From Desulfopila sp. IMCC35008 (GTDB lineage: Bacteria; Desulfobacterota; Desulfobulbia; Desulfobulbales; Desulfocapsaceae): a stretch of DNA of 64,000 nt. The translations under genes were made by a program, and so were the position numbers. Shown here one piece after another: positions 17,221 to 24,992 of the stretch. How positions within the stretch are numbered: position 1 is the first letter of the stretch; every line of letters starts with the position of its first letter. The notes under the pieces are model-generated. The model ran no database searches. It saw nothing but the letters and a program-made list of their open reading frames with translations, and was not told where the DNA came from. The stretch spans positions 594,001 to 658,000 of the forward strand of contig NZ_CP050700.1 of assembly GCF_010646885.2 (NCBI RefSeq), written 5' to 3'.

Positions 17221-18378
17221 ATGAATGACGATTACCAGAACCCCCTACTGGGAAAAACCTATATAAGTCCATCGCTCAAAGCTTTTGGTGCCAAGGAGCG
17301 TAGGGTTCGTATCGCGTCTAAAATTCTATCCTCTGAAGATGGTTATGAATATGCAATGGAACGTGACGAGGTAGTTCTAAGAAAGAAGCCAGACGCAAAA
17401 ACATATATAACAGCGAAGTTCTTAGAAGATACTAGGCAAACTTTCGTCTTAACTGTCCAAAAAATTGTATCAGAAACAGGACAGCCTTATGGATCTGGAT
17501 TTTCATTTGTAGGTGAAGAAATAGGTCGGTTCTGTGAATTTCTAGCAAATATACAATCTGTCGAGTTCAAGAATAGAGCCAAAGTTAATATTACTGATGA
17601 AGAGCTTCGAAAAATAGCTTTAACCACTCATCAAGCAAAAACCTTCCTTACTGAAAACCAGGAGTTGTTTGCTGAGACACTAAAATCCGAGGAAACTACA
17701 GAAGACCTGGTTGCGGTGGGATTTCGAAAGAAACAGTTAAGTGTTTATAGCAATCTTCTGCATGATCAAAGCTACTTCGACGATTTAAAGACTAGAAAGA
17801 AATGTTCTAATGAAGCTCTATGGCAACAGTACTTTGAAAAGAACCCTTGGGTATTTGGTTATGGACTAGGTTACATATTTTTATCCAGTCTCGATGATAG
17901 GAAGCTAGAACAAGTAGTCCAAGGGCATAGCGTAGATTCGCATGGTAAGCGTGTTGATGCGCTTATGAAAACAAAAGGCATTATTTCAAATCTATGTTTT
18001 GTTGAAATTAAGACCCACTTAACTGCTTTGCTAGAGGTAAAGCCTTATCGGTCAGGCTGCTGGGCGCCTTCAAAAGAATTGGCTGGTGCTATCGCACAAG
18101 TCCAAGGTACTGTTGCGACAGCTGTAGAAAATCTATCTGGCAGAATCATCCCTAGTGATAGTGAAGGCAACCCAACTGGTGAAGAAATATATAATTACCA
18201 ACCTAAATCCTATTTGGTCATAGGCAGTATGGGTGAATTTTTATCGGAGCAAGGCGTGAACAGAGACAAACTAAGGTCCTTCGAGTTGCTTCGTAAAAAC
18301 ACCAGTAACCCTGAAATTATTACATTTGATGAACTTTATGAGCGTGCAAAATTCATTGTCCAGCAAAACCAAAGCTAG
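17221..18378 (+). CDS. sduA: Shedu-type antiphage nuclease (DUF4263)
   Basis: 385 residues. The C-terminal half matches the Shedu/DUF4263 nuclease: WQQYFEKNPWVFGYGLGYIF (201-220), then a PD-(D/E)xK core with Asp246 (KRVDALM), Glu262 and Lys264 (FVEIKTH) and Gln293/Gln295 (IAQVQGT). The N-terminal 190 residues are variable, as usual in this family, and probably carry the sensing role. Known Shedu proteins form homotetramers that cut DNA and protect against phages. The stop codon runs directly into an attC-like palindrome, so the gene may be the first cassette of the cluster that follows. Confidence 0.85.
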   Translation: MNDDYQNPLLGKTYISPSLKAFGAKERRVRIASKILSSEDGYEYAMERDEVVLRKKPDAKTYITAKFLEDTRQTFVLTVQKIVSETGQPYGSGFSFVGEEIGRFCEFLANIQSVEFKNRAKVNITDEELRKIALTTHQAKTFLTENQELFAETLKSEETTEDLVAVGFRKKQLSVYSNLLHDQSYFDDLKTRKKCSNEALWQQYFEKNPWVFGYGLGYIFLSSLDDRKLEQVVQGHSVDSHGKRVDALMKTKGIISNLCFVEIKTHLTALLEVKPYRSGCWAPSKELAGAIAQVQGTVATAVENLSGRIIPSDSEGNPTGEEIYNYQPKSYLVIGSMGEFLSEQGVNRDKLRSFELLRKNTSNPEIITFDELYERAKFIVQQNQS

Positions 18379-18445
18379 CAAACCGCTGCTGTCTGACAAT
18401 TTTTCCGCTGCGCTCAAAAATTGCCGCAGAGCGCGGCGTTGGATT
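18379..18445 (+). repeat. attC-like site 1 (after Shedu)
   Basis: It starts right after the Shedu stop and ends with GCGTTGGAT, matching the attC 3' core GTTRRRY (GTTGGAT). Inside, CAATTTTT pairs with AAAAATTG across a GC-rich middle. The next gene starts 10 bp later, the usual cassette spacing. Confidence 0.6.
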
Positions 18446-18816
18446 TTATAAAAAATGCTAATTGCCTACTTTGATGAAGTAAAACCTAGCCTACCAGATC
18501 AACCATATTACTGGTTAGGAGGGCTAGTTATTGACGACGAAATAATCCCTGACATTGAAAAAGAAATAAATGCTCTGGCTGTTAAGTGCTTCGGTGCCAA
18601 TTCTGGTATTTCAAAACAAACAGAATTCCATGCAACAGATATTGCAAGTGGGAAGAAGAATTTTAAAAAATTAACGAACCCATCAAAACGTTTTGATATA
18701 ATAAAAGAATTAGTAAAAATCTATGACAAACCTGATAAAGTTTACCGTGTAACAGTTCGTCTTGATGTTTCAAAGCTATATTCAGGAACTAATGAAGAGG
18801 AAATGGCGTTGATGTA

Positions 18817-19909
18817 TTAATCCGAACGTTAATCAGTAGACACAATCGTATACTTTGTCCACGGATGCTGAAAGAATGATTTTACTGTCTCTGGTCTGCG
18901 TTGGAGCGAGCGCATGACCTTCATGACTCTTTTATACAGATCCCATGCATTGGTGGTGGTTTGACGACCAATTTTATGGTTCTTAAGATAATTCCAAACG
19001 TGCTCATCAGGATTCAACTCTGGTGCGTAGGGTGGCAGAAAGAAGATTTTCAACTTCCCATTGGTGCTCTCTACAAATTTACGAACCTCATTCGAACGAT
19101 GAACAGAGCTGTTGTCGAGAATCAGAAAAACCGGCCTTTTCACCCCGATAATAAGGCGCTTCAGGAATTCAATAAAAACGGAAGAATTTACACTGTCTTC
19201 CGTGGCCATAAACTTCATTGCACCACGAGGGTTGATTGCAGAGATCAAATTAACTTTATGCCTAGATCCTGTGGTTTTAACCACAGGCGTTTTCCCCTTT
19301 GGGGCCCAAGTCGTACCGGAATGGTAATCAGAACGGACTGTCGACTCATCACCAAAGAATATTTCAGCCTTCTCCTTCTTTGCAAGCTTCTTGATTTCCT
19401 TAAAGTCTTCCGCCATCCATTTCAGAACAAGGTATTCATCCTGCTGATACGACTTTCTTTGTGGCCGTTGGGGGCTCAGCCCAAGTTTTCTCAACAAACG
19501 ACCTACAGAAACCTCACTCATGCTGACTCGAAATCTTCGTTTTATGAGTTCCTGCACCATGCCACGTGTCCAAAGCGCAAATTCAAATTTGAGTTGGCGA
19601 GGATCTACCCCAACAATAATTCGATACAGTTTTTGAAGCTGCTTTCCGTTAAGTTTTGGCTGTTTTCCAGGGGCTTTCTTACTGCGAAGAGCATCAAGAC
19701 CACCTTCTCGATATTTCGCAAGCCATTCATAGATAACGGTTCTAGTAAATCCAAGGGCCTTTATAACTACTTCAGGGCTCTCTCCTGCCTCTACACGCTT
19801 TACAGCCCTTATTCTTATAGCTTCAAGGGCTTCTCGGTTAATTTTCCTTCCATCTTCAATATTCATGGATGGAGTATAACACATGTCTACTGATTAATGA
19901 ACGGATTAA
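18817..19909 (-). mobile_element. IS630-family insertion sequence (1093 bp)
   Basis: The ends are 26-bp inverted repeats differing at 3 positions (both begin TTAATCCG and end TTAATCAGTAGACA). They are flanked on each side by TA (18815-18816 and 19910-19911), the target duplication of the IS630/Tc1 group. It contains a single transposase gene and interrupts the DUF3800 cassette gene. Confidence 0.92.
18829..19884 (-). CDS. IS630-family DDE transposase
   Basis: 351 residues in one intact frame (ATG at 19884; a second ATG at 19866 gives MNIEDGRK). N-terminal helix-turn-helix domains (about residues 15-75 and 100-140) are followed by a DDE catalytic core: FFGDESTV (about 178), LILDNSSVH (about 255) and LPPYAPELNPDEHVW (about 288), with the short D-E spacing typical of IS630. 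The single unbroken frame suggests the element can still move. Confidence 0.92.
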   Translation of the reverse strand: MCYTPSMNIEDGRKINREALEAIRIRAVKRVEAGESPEVVIKALGFTRTVIYEWLAKYREGGLDALRSKKAPGKQPKLNGKQLQKLYRIIVGVDPRQLKFEFALWTRGMVQELIKRRFRVSMSEVSVGRLLRKLGLSPQRPQRKSYQQDEYLVLKWMAEDFKEIKKLAKKEKAEIFFGDESTVRSDYHSGTTWAPKGKTPVVKTTGSRHKVNLISAINPRGAMKFMATEDSVNSSVFIEFLKRLIIGVKRPVFLILDNSSVHRSNEVRKFVESTNGKLKIFFLPPYAPELNPDEHVWNYLKNHKIGRQTTTNAWDLYKRVMKVMRSLQRRPETVKSFFQHPWTKYTIVSTD

Positions 19910-20263
19910 TACTTTGTTGAAAAAGTAAATAGTTTAGCCAAGTCAAAAAGTAGCCGGGTAATGCTAATTGGTGATTTTGAAAAAGAAAAAATAGTAAATA
20001 GGGCTGTTAAAAATTTAGCGAAATACAAAACAGATGGAACCCCTTACGCCTATGGTCAAGACATAGAAAATATTGTTGATTCGGTGCATTATGCACATTC
20101 CCATAATAGCAGGTTACTTCAACTTGCCGATACTTACATGTGGAGTCAACAATTGCTTCATCGCGTAGGGGCACAATCTGCCCTAAGAGAAGATTTAAGA
20201 AAATATATCCATGACAGTAGTGATACAAATTGGGAGCACAAGTATAAATACTGGCCAAAATAA

Positions 20264-20350
20264 AATAATATCTACCCTGCCGTTTAAGTCCGCTCCATTT
20301 CATTCCGCTCGGACTCGCTGAGGCTGGCTGATCAACTCAACGTTACGAGG
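20264..20350 (+). repeat. attC-like site 2
   Basis: It follows the DUF3800 stop. A central palindrome GTCCG / CGGAC shares TCGGACTCGCTGA with attC-like site 6. The site ends CAACGTTACGAGGC, the place of the GTT 3' core. The next gene starts about 17 bp later. The 5' core is poorly conserved, so the call rests on position and the shared palindrome. Confidence 0.5.
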
Positions 20351-20366
20351 CACATAAAATCGATAC

Positions 20367-21050
20367 ATGGAATATCCTTTTCAAATAATAATACTAGTTA
20401 TAGGTGTAATTGTTGGTTTCTTTTTAAAGAGTTATCTGCCTTCTTATTTTAAGAAAAAAGCAGAAAATCTGGCAACGAAGGAAGATATTGAGCACATTAC
20501 AGAACTTGTTGAAAACATAAAATCTCAATCTGAAGTTACCACAAAAGCCTACATCAATTATACAAACCTTAAACAGCGCGTACTAATTGAATATTATGAT
20601 GTGGTCACTAGATTTAATTATCAATTCTTAGCTGTGAATTTTGGAGATTTTCCGTTCGATAAAGGGGAATCACTCTACCAATATCAGAAAGATTTTTATA
20701 AAACAGTAACAGATATTTTATTAGCCTATCAACGATTAGTCATCTATTTAGAACCTGATGATAAATTGCTTTCTCTTTCTGAGCAAATTGTGAAAATAAC
20801 CTTAGATGCAAACAAGGTCTTGAAAACTAATTTTTATACAATAAGAGAAAAATTTGTTGCAGAGCAGATATCTTGGACATTTCAAGATGCTGATAAAACA
20901 AATTACAATCTAGCTGTTCAAGCAGCAAATGAAGCTAATAAAATGTTTTGGAGGAAAATGAACCCTATAAATGAACAATATACTGAAAAATACCGTGAAT
21001 TTTTGACTAAATTGAATATTTACTTACGTAATAGTGGGACAGATGATTAA
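20367..21050 (+). CDS. Membrane-anchored helical protein, unknown function
   Basis: 227 residues. A single N-terminal membrane segment (about residues 6-25, IIILVIGVIVGFFLKSYL) is followed by a basic stretch and LATKEDIEHITELVENI, a motif that recurs in many unrelated cassette-borne and phage-associated proteins. The rest is predicted helical and cytoplasmic. It lies between attC-like sites 2 and 3 with no other gene, in AT-rich sequence. I cannot assign a function. An N-in topology with a helical effector domain would fit a membrane-acting accessory or defence factor, but that is only an idea. Confidence 0.6.
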   Translation: MEYPFQIIILVIGVIVGFFLKSYLPSYFKKKAENLATKEDIEHITELVENIKSQSEVTTKAYINYTNLKQRVLIEYYDVVTRFNYQFLAVNFGDFPFDKGESLYQYQKDFYKTVTDILLAYQRLVIYLEPDDKLLSLSEQIVKITLDANKVLKTNFYTIREKFVAEQISWTFQDADKTNYNLAVQAANEANKMFWRKMNPINEQYTEKYREFLTKLNIYLRNSGTDD

Positions 21051-21074
21051 TTTATCAAAAAAACAAATGGTTGT

Positions 21075-21200
21075 CTAGCCAGGCGCAAAACTCTAACAGC
21101 AAAACATCGGCAGAACTAAAAGTTTCATTTTTCGGATAAAATTCGTCAGTTATACAAATTACGTTATTCGCAGTTTTGCTGCAGGTCAGCTAAACGTTCT
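21075..21200 (+). repeat. attC-like site 3 (long form)
   Basis: It begins TAGCCAGGCGC, a block repeated before sites 4 and 6. CTAACAGCAAAAC pairs with GTTTTGCTG near the 3' end, and the site ends AAACGTTCTAAG just before the next ATG. The length of about 125 bp resembles the long attC sites of chromosomal integrons. Confidence 0.55.
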
Positions 21201-21204
21201 AAGT

Positions 21205-21606
21205 ATGGAAAAAGTACTAATTTACACATTATTATGCCTTCCTGAGATTTTATTAACTATTGGAATTTATACATTTATTAGGAGAATATTTTTCATTAGA
21301 AACTCAATAAAAACCTTAGGCGAAATTTCAGGAGTTCAGGAACATAAAATTTCTAGCACAAGGGGCACACAAAGGACTGTCTATTATTCTGACGTTCATT
21401 TTAATGACGAATCAGGTGGTCGGCATAAGTGCATAGTCGGTTTTGCCAATCGTTTCTTATCCCGTAGAGTTGGAGATAAGGTGCCAATTGTTTACGACAA
21501 AAATAAACCCCAAAGATCTTTTTTGAACTACAGGTTCATGGTATGGATAACTCCAGTATCTATTCTAGTCGTCGGAATTTTGTCGCTGTATCTGAAATAT
21601 AAATGA
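21205..21606 (+). CDS. DUF3592-domain membrane protein
   Basis: 133 residues. Two membrane segments (about residues 5-24 and 111-129) flank a beta-rich DUF3592 domain with VYYSDVHFND, the AxRFLSRRVGDKVPIVYD-like block and NKPQRSFL, which are the usual DUF3592 positions. The function of the family is unknown. A larger chromosomal DUF3592 protein is encoded at 33466-35361 in the same window. Gene limits are set by attC-like sites 3 and 4. Confidence 0.65.
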   Translation: MEKVLIYTLLCLPEILLTIGIYTFIRRIFFIRNSIKTLGEISGVQEHKISSTRGTQRTVYYSDVHFNDESGGRHKCIVGFANRFLSRRVGDKVPIVYDKNKPQRSFLNYRFMVWITPVSILVVGILSLYLKYK

Positions 21607-21612
21607 ATTAGA

Positions 21613-21690
21613 TAGCCAGGCGCCTAACAGTGTTCGCTACGCTTTCTCGGCCACGCCGAAGGTCGCTGTTTAACATTACGTTTGCGCCGA
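21613..21690 (+). repeat. attC-like site 4
   Basis: It starts AGCCAGGCGCCTAACAG, where GCCTAAC fits the attC 5' core RYYYAAC exactly. It ends ACGTTTGCGCC, which pairs back to GGCGC at the start. The middle has CGGCC/GGCCACGCCG-type symmetry. Confidence 0.6.
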
Positions 21691-21719
21691 ACTCAGGTGC
21701 ATAAAATGATGAAGCCAGT

Positions 21720-21822
21720 CCGAAGAATGTCCATTTGCGAGACTACATAGGTGTTTGAGATTCACATGTAAGGGCCTAAATACAGATATGTAAATAAATG
21801 AAATCTCAATTCCTAATTCTGG
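21720..21822 (+). repeat. GACTACATA recombination-like site A
   Basis: First of four related blocks. GACTACATAGGTGTT at 21741 is followed 68 bp later by ATTCCTAATTCTGG (21809), a near-copy of the tRNA-Arg anticodon-loop core. The sequence before the box (CGAAGAAT...TGCGA) is shared with site B. It sits between cassette genes with no attC of its own. Confidence 0.6.
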
Positions 21823-22052
21823 CAATATGCTCTGTAAGAGTATGAATGAAAGGAGAGTTGTGATCATTAACAGTGTACGCTGACCAACGTCCGTCTTAAT
21901 ATGCATGTTATCCTGTTAACTCGATATCCTGTATAGTAGTCATGATATAGAGCAGAAAATAGGATAACTCATTGATTTTACGTTGTCAGTAATTTTCAAA
22001 TATCCGGAGATATAAGGAAACCGGAAAATAACTTGTTATCGATTAAAAGAAA

Positions 22053-22403
22053 ATGGCTCAATGGAGAATCAAATATAGAAATGAGTTTCCCGAAGTCTTT
22101 AAGATGCTTCAAAATGATTTTGGAGACGCTTCCCAAGGGTCAGCATTTATTGCCCTGAAAGAAGCATATCTTAAAAATGTAAAAGAAAGGAATTCAGAAT
22201 TTGTAAAAAGAGCAATACAGTTTGTAGATTGGGTTTTGGTTTCTGGTAGAGATGATATGGTCGCTAAATGTAATGCCTGTTTTGTAGAACATGCTTTAGA
22301 AAAACTAAACGAGGAAGATTTAGATTTCGTAAAACCATTCTTTACCTCAAAACTTAAGAAACAATTGTTAAATTTCGGCTTTCCAGAAAACAAAATACAA
22401 TAA
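22053..22403 (+). CDS. Small soluble protein, unknown function
   Basis: 116 residues, no signal or membrane segment, predicted all-helical. It has WRIKYRNEFPEVFKMLQNDFGD at the start and VDWVLVSGRDDMVAKCNACFVEHALEKL in the middle. The pattern of a short helical protein with FVEHALE-like and FFTSKLKKQL segments is often seen in cassette genes annotated as domains of unknown function, but I cannot name the family. It is preceded by about 230 bp without a gene (after site A) and followed by attC-like site 5. Confidence 0.55.
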   Translation: MAQWRIKYRNEFPEVFKMLQNDFGDASQGSAFIALKEAYLKNVKERNSEFVKRAIQFVDWVLVSGRDDMVAKCNACFVEHALEKLNEEDLDFVKPFFTSKLKKQLLNFGFPENKIQ

Positions 22404-22406
22404 TTT

Positions 22407-22467
22407 CGATAACAAAACGTTTCTACGGACCCCGCAAACAGCGCGGGTCCGCAGAACTTAACGTTAT
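22407..22467 (+). repeat. attC-like site 5
   Basis: The best palindrome of the set: TTCTACGGACCCCGC pairs with GCGGGTCCGCAGAA around AAACAGC. The ends are GATAACAAAACG and TTAACGTTATAC; GTTATAC resembles the 3' core GTTATGC of Vibrio repeats. The next ATG follows 5 bp later. Confidence 0.65.
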
Positions 22468-22471
22468 ACAA

Positions 22472-22864
22472 ATGGAAGAAAAAATTTCAAAAATTGCTAC
22501 TTCAATTGTAGGCGGCTCTTTTTTTATTTCAGCATTCTTTCTATTCTTAATTTTTGGTTCAGGGGCATTGGCTAATGAGGGAATAGGTCTATTATTTAAC
22601 CCTTTTGTCGTAAAAATATTAATAATTGTTGTTCTGTATGCGACCTCAATCTATTTTTTAGCAACATTACCAAATAAAAGCAGAAAACGTCGGTTATTTT
22701 CTTGGTGCTATTCAATAGTATTTCACTCCGTATTTTTACTATATCTTTGGCTAATGAGCGGTAAAGAGAATGGAGTACTTGTTATCGGAATGGCTGAGTG
22801 TTTAGTACTGCTTTTTAGTATTATCGGGCTATTAGCACTTTATCTTAAAAAGGAAAAATATTAA
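22472..22864 (+). CDS. Four-helix membrane protein, unknown function
   Basis: 130 residues with four predicted membrane segments (about residues 13-32, 45-66, 75-95 and 101-124) and a short basic cytoplasmic loop (NKSRKRR near 68). No catalytic motif and no recognised family. The start follows attC-like site 5 by 5 bp, and the stop is followed at once by attC-like site 6, so it is a typical single-gene cassette. Small four-helix proteins of this kind occur widely in integron arrays. Confidence 0.55.
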   Translation: MEEKISKIATSIVGGSFFISAFFLFLIFGSGALANEGIGLLFNPFVVKILIIVVLYATSIYFLATLPNKSRKRRLFSWCYSIVFHSVFLLYLWLMSGKENGVLVIGMAECLVLLFSIIGLLALYLKKEKY

Positions 22865-22867
22865 ATG

Positions 22868-22925
22868 TATAACCAGGCGCTTAACACCACTTCGCTCCGC
22901 TTCGTTCGGACTCGCTGAAGCTCGC
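22868..22925 (+). repeat. attC-like site 6, left part, interrupted by the group II intron
   Basis: CCAGGCGCTTAACACC contains GCTTAAC, an exact RYYYAAC core. It is followed by the TTCGGACTCGCTGAAGCT palindrome shared with site 2. The site stops at the intron's apparent 5' end, and CGGTTAGCTTGCCG beyond the intron (from 24778) may be its 3' core. Confidence 0.55.
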
Positions 22926-23459
22926 GTGTGCCACGAAGGAAGGAAATTACCACCTTCCGTAACTTTATGAAAGATGAAGGAGGGCCCTTCGGTCTCAAGT
23001 TGCAGGATCAGGGATCAAATCACCTACTGCTGCTGTGGTAAAGAGCCATGGTAGTGAGCGAGTAGGAAAAGGCTGCTGTTGTGGCAGTCAGATGTGCAAC
23101 AGGAAGATGAACGCAAGTGAACCATCGATGAGGTGTCGAAATCAGCGTAGACAGACGTCATCAAAACCAGTGCTTCGCGAGCTGACCTGGGATGAGTGCG
23201 GGGGAAACCTGTTTACTGCCCGCATGGTGACCGGCATAGAGATGGCATGATTCTGTTGCAGGCTTTTATGAGGAACGTGGGAACCTGTCGTTCAGATGGT
23301 AAGGTGAAGCTCGATCAGCGGACCTGTTAGAGCTTCGCCGATGCTGGGCACAGGGGCAGATCAGCCTGTAGTAGAGATGAAGCCGCTGTAATGGCGGTGG
23401 ATCGAAGGGGCTGAACTGTTCAACTGAAGATCTACGTCAACCAGTAATGGGAAGAGCGT

Positions 23460-24701
23460 ATGTCAACGGTAAAACCATTTAGTATCCCGAAATCACTTGT
23501 CTGGGAAGCGTATCAACGCGTCCGCTCTGGTGGTAAAAGTGCTGGCGTAGATGGTCAGACTCTTGAGGACTTTGAGGAGGATCTGCGGGGGAATCTCTAT
23601 AGGTTGTGGAATAGAATGTCATCAGGCAGCTATTTTCCACCGCCTGTGAAACGAGTAGAAATCCCAAAGAACTCTGGTGGTACGCGTCCTCTTGGCATTC
23701 CGACCTTCACAGATCGCATAGCTCAGACGGTGGTAAAGCTTGAACTTGATGCTTTGCTTGATCAACATTTTCATCCAGATTCCTATGGTTATAGACCAGG
23801 GAAATCAGCTTTTGATGCACTTGCTCAGACACGAAGCCGCTGTTGGAAATATGGCTGGGTGTTAGACCTTGATATCAAGGGTTTCTTTGACAATCTGGAC
23901 CATGGTCTGTTACTTAAAGCCGTGTATCATCACACCACTTCAAGGTGGCACAGACTGTATATCGAGCGTTGGTTAAAGGCTCCGGTACAATCCGGCTGCC
24001 AGCAAGAGCTCGTTGTTAATCGTGGCACACCGCAAGGTGGAGTGGTTAGTCCATTGCTGGCCAACCTGTATCTCCACTACGCTTTTGATGTGTGGATGAG
24101 TAAACATTTCCCGCATGTCGTATTTGAAAGATATGCGGATGACATTGTTGTGCATGCAAGAAGTCAAAGTGAGGCAGAACTGCTTAAAGCAGCTATAACA
24201 AAGCGGTTGGAAGAATGTAAGCTTGAGCTGCATCCGCAAAAGACGAAGATAGCCTTTTGCAAACAATGGAATCGTCCAGGGGATTGGCCGGCAGTGTCAT
24301 TTGATTTCCTTGGTTATGAGTTTCGTCCAAGAGAGGTGGTGAATCAGAGGCAAGGACGCTTCACAGGTTTCCTTCCTGCAGTAAGCAAGAAAGCCTTGCT
24401 TCGCATGCGTAAGACGATCCGCCAATGGCAACTTATCAGTATGTGCCACATGGAACTCGAGGACATCTCAGAAGAATATAGTGCTATGATCCAAGGCTGG
24501 ATACAATATTATGGTAGATATTACAAAAGGAAACTGTTTCCTTTATTGAACTATATAGATACAGCGATATCCAGCTGGGCATGCCGTAAATTTCGCAAAT
24601 TCCATGGGAGACTGAAGAAGGCGAGGGAATGGGTTTCTCGTCTTGCTAAAAGAGAGCCGACGCTTTTCCCACATTGGGAAATGGCTTTCTCTAGCGGTTG
24701 A
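23460..24701 (+). CDS. ltrA: Group II intron reverse transcriptase/maturase
   Basis: 413 residues, intact. The order of RT motifs is clear: GVDGQTLEDFE (about 25), GGTRPLGIPTFTDRIAQ (RT2, about 75), DLDIKGFFDNLDH (RT3, about 140), GTPQGGVVSPLLANLYLHY (RT4, about 188), FERYADDIVVHA (catalytic YADD, about 222) and FDFLGYEFRPR (RT7, about 280). The C-terminal maturase (X) domain includes IQGWIQYYGRYYK. There is no HNH endonuclease domain, as in RmInt1-type proteins, which use DNA replication to prime insertion. It binds its own intron RNA for splicing and retrohoming. Confidence 0.93.
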   Translation: MSTVKPFSIPKSLVWEAYQRVRSGGKSAGVDGQTLEDFEEDLRGNLYRLWNRMSSGSYFPPPVKRVEIPKNSGGTRPLGIPTFTDRIAQTVVKLELDALLDQHFHPDSYGYRPGKSAFDALAQTRSRCWKYGWVLDLDIKGFFDNLDHGLLLKAVYHHTTSRWHRLYIERWLKAPVQSGCQQELVVNRGTPQGGVVSPLLANLYLHYAFDVWMSKHFPHVVFERYADDIVVHARSQSEAELLKAAITKRLEECKLELHPQKTKIAFCKQWNRPGDWPAVSFDFLGYEFRPREVVNQRQGRFTGFLPAVSKKALLRMRKTIRQWQLISMCHMELEDISEEYSAMIQGWIQYYGRYYKRKLFPLLNYIDTAISSWACRKFRKFHGRLKKAREWVSRLAKREPTLFPHWEMAFSSG

Positions 24702-24708
24702 ACAGTAA

Positions 24709-24743
24709 GAGCCGTATGAAGCGAGAGTTTCACGTACGGTTCT
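24709..24743 (+). ncRNA. Group II intron domain V
   Basis: GAGCCGTATG pairs with CGTACGGTTCT, giving the conserved catalytic hairpin of group II introns. It lies 7 bases after the RT stop, as usual. Confidence 0.85.
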
Positions 24744-24824
24744 GTGAGGGCTTAGGGACAACCCCGGGCTACTCGATCGGTTAGCTTGCCGTCAGTCGAT
24801 TCCAGGTTTATAGAATAAAGAAAC

Positions 24825-24931
24825 AAGCCCGAAGAATTTCTATATGCGTGACTACATAAGTGTTCAGGTGAGTTTTGATTAGTGCGCAAGTACGGTATTA
24901 TCCGTAGAAGGGACTTCAATTCCTAATCCTG
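24825..24931 (+). repeat. GACTACATA recombination-like site B
   Basis: GACTACATAAGTGTT at 24850 is followed 69 bp later by ATTCCTAATCCTG (24919), 13 bases identical to the tRNA-Arg core. The preceding CCCGAAGAATTTC...TGCG is shared with site A. It begins 48 bp after the apparent intron end. Confidence 0.65.
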
Positions 24932-24992
24932 ACATATTTTGTAGATTTATGACAAATTTAATCTGTTTATATTTCACTATTTGGTTAAATAA

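Larger units (their letters stand above)
18455..20263 (+). pseudogene. DUF3800-domain gene split by IS630 element
   Basis: The 5' part (18455-18814) begins LIAYFDE, the DUF3800 N-terminal acidic motif. The 3' part (from 19910, visible as an open frame to 20263) contains VDSVHYAHSHNSRLLQLADTY, its C-terminal motif. Removing the insert at the TA duplication restores one frame (ALMYFVEKVNSLAKSKSS), about 238 residues in all, so the break is clean and recent. DUF3800 proteins have an RNase H-like fold and are frequent in cassettes and defence regions; no function is assigned. The intact form was a single cassette between attC-like sites 1 and 2. Confidence 0.85.
22926..24777 (+). mobile_element. 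Group II intron (RmInt1-like, bacterial class D type)
   Basis: The 5' end is taken as GTGTGCC at 22926 (consensus GUGYG). About 530 bases of structured RNA (domains I-III) precede the reverse-transcriptase frame. Domain V (24709-24743) and a domain VI helix follow it, ending near CTACTCGAT (24772-24777). The encoded protein most resembles RmInt1-type maturases, not class C, from what I can see. The boundaries are by eye and may be off by a few bases. The intron lies inside an attC-like site, in the same direction as the cassettes. Confidence 0.75.

Noticed and set aside
18901-19893. A 330-codon plus-strand open frame across the IS element
   Set aside because: It is the shadow of the IS630 transposase on the other strand; the minus-strand frame carries the full DDE motif set and this one has none.
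23460-24701. A retron or other defence-type reverse transcriptase
   Set aside because: The RT has a group II maturase domain and is followed by a clear domain V, so it is an ordinary intron-encoded protein.
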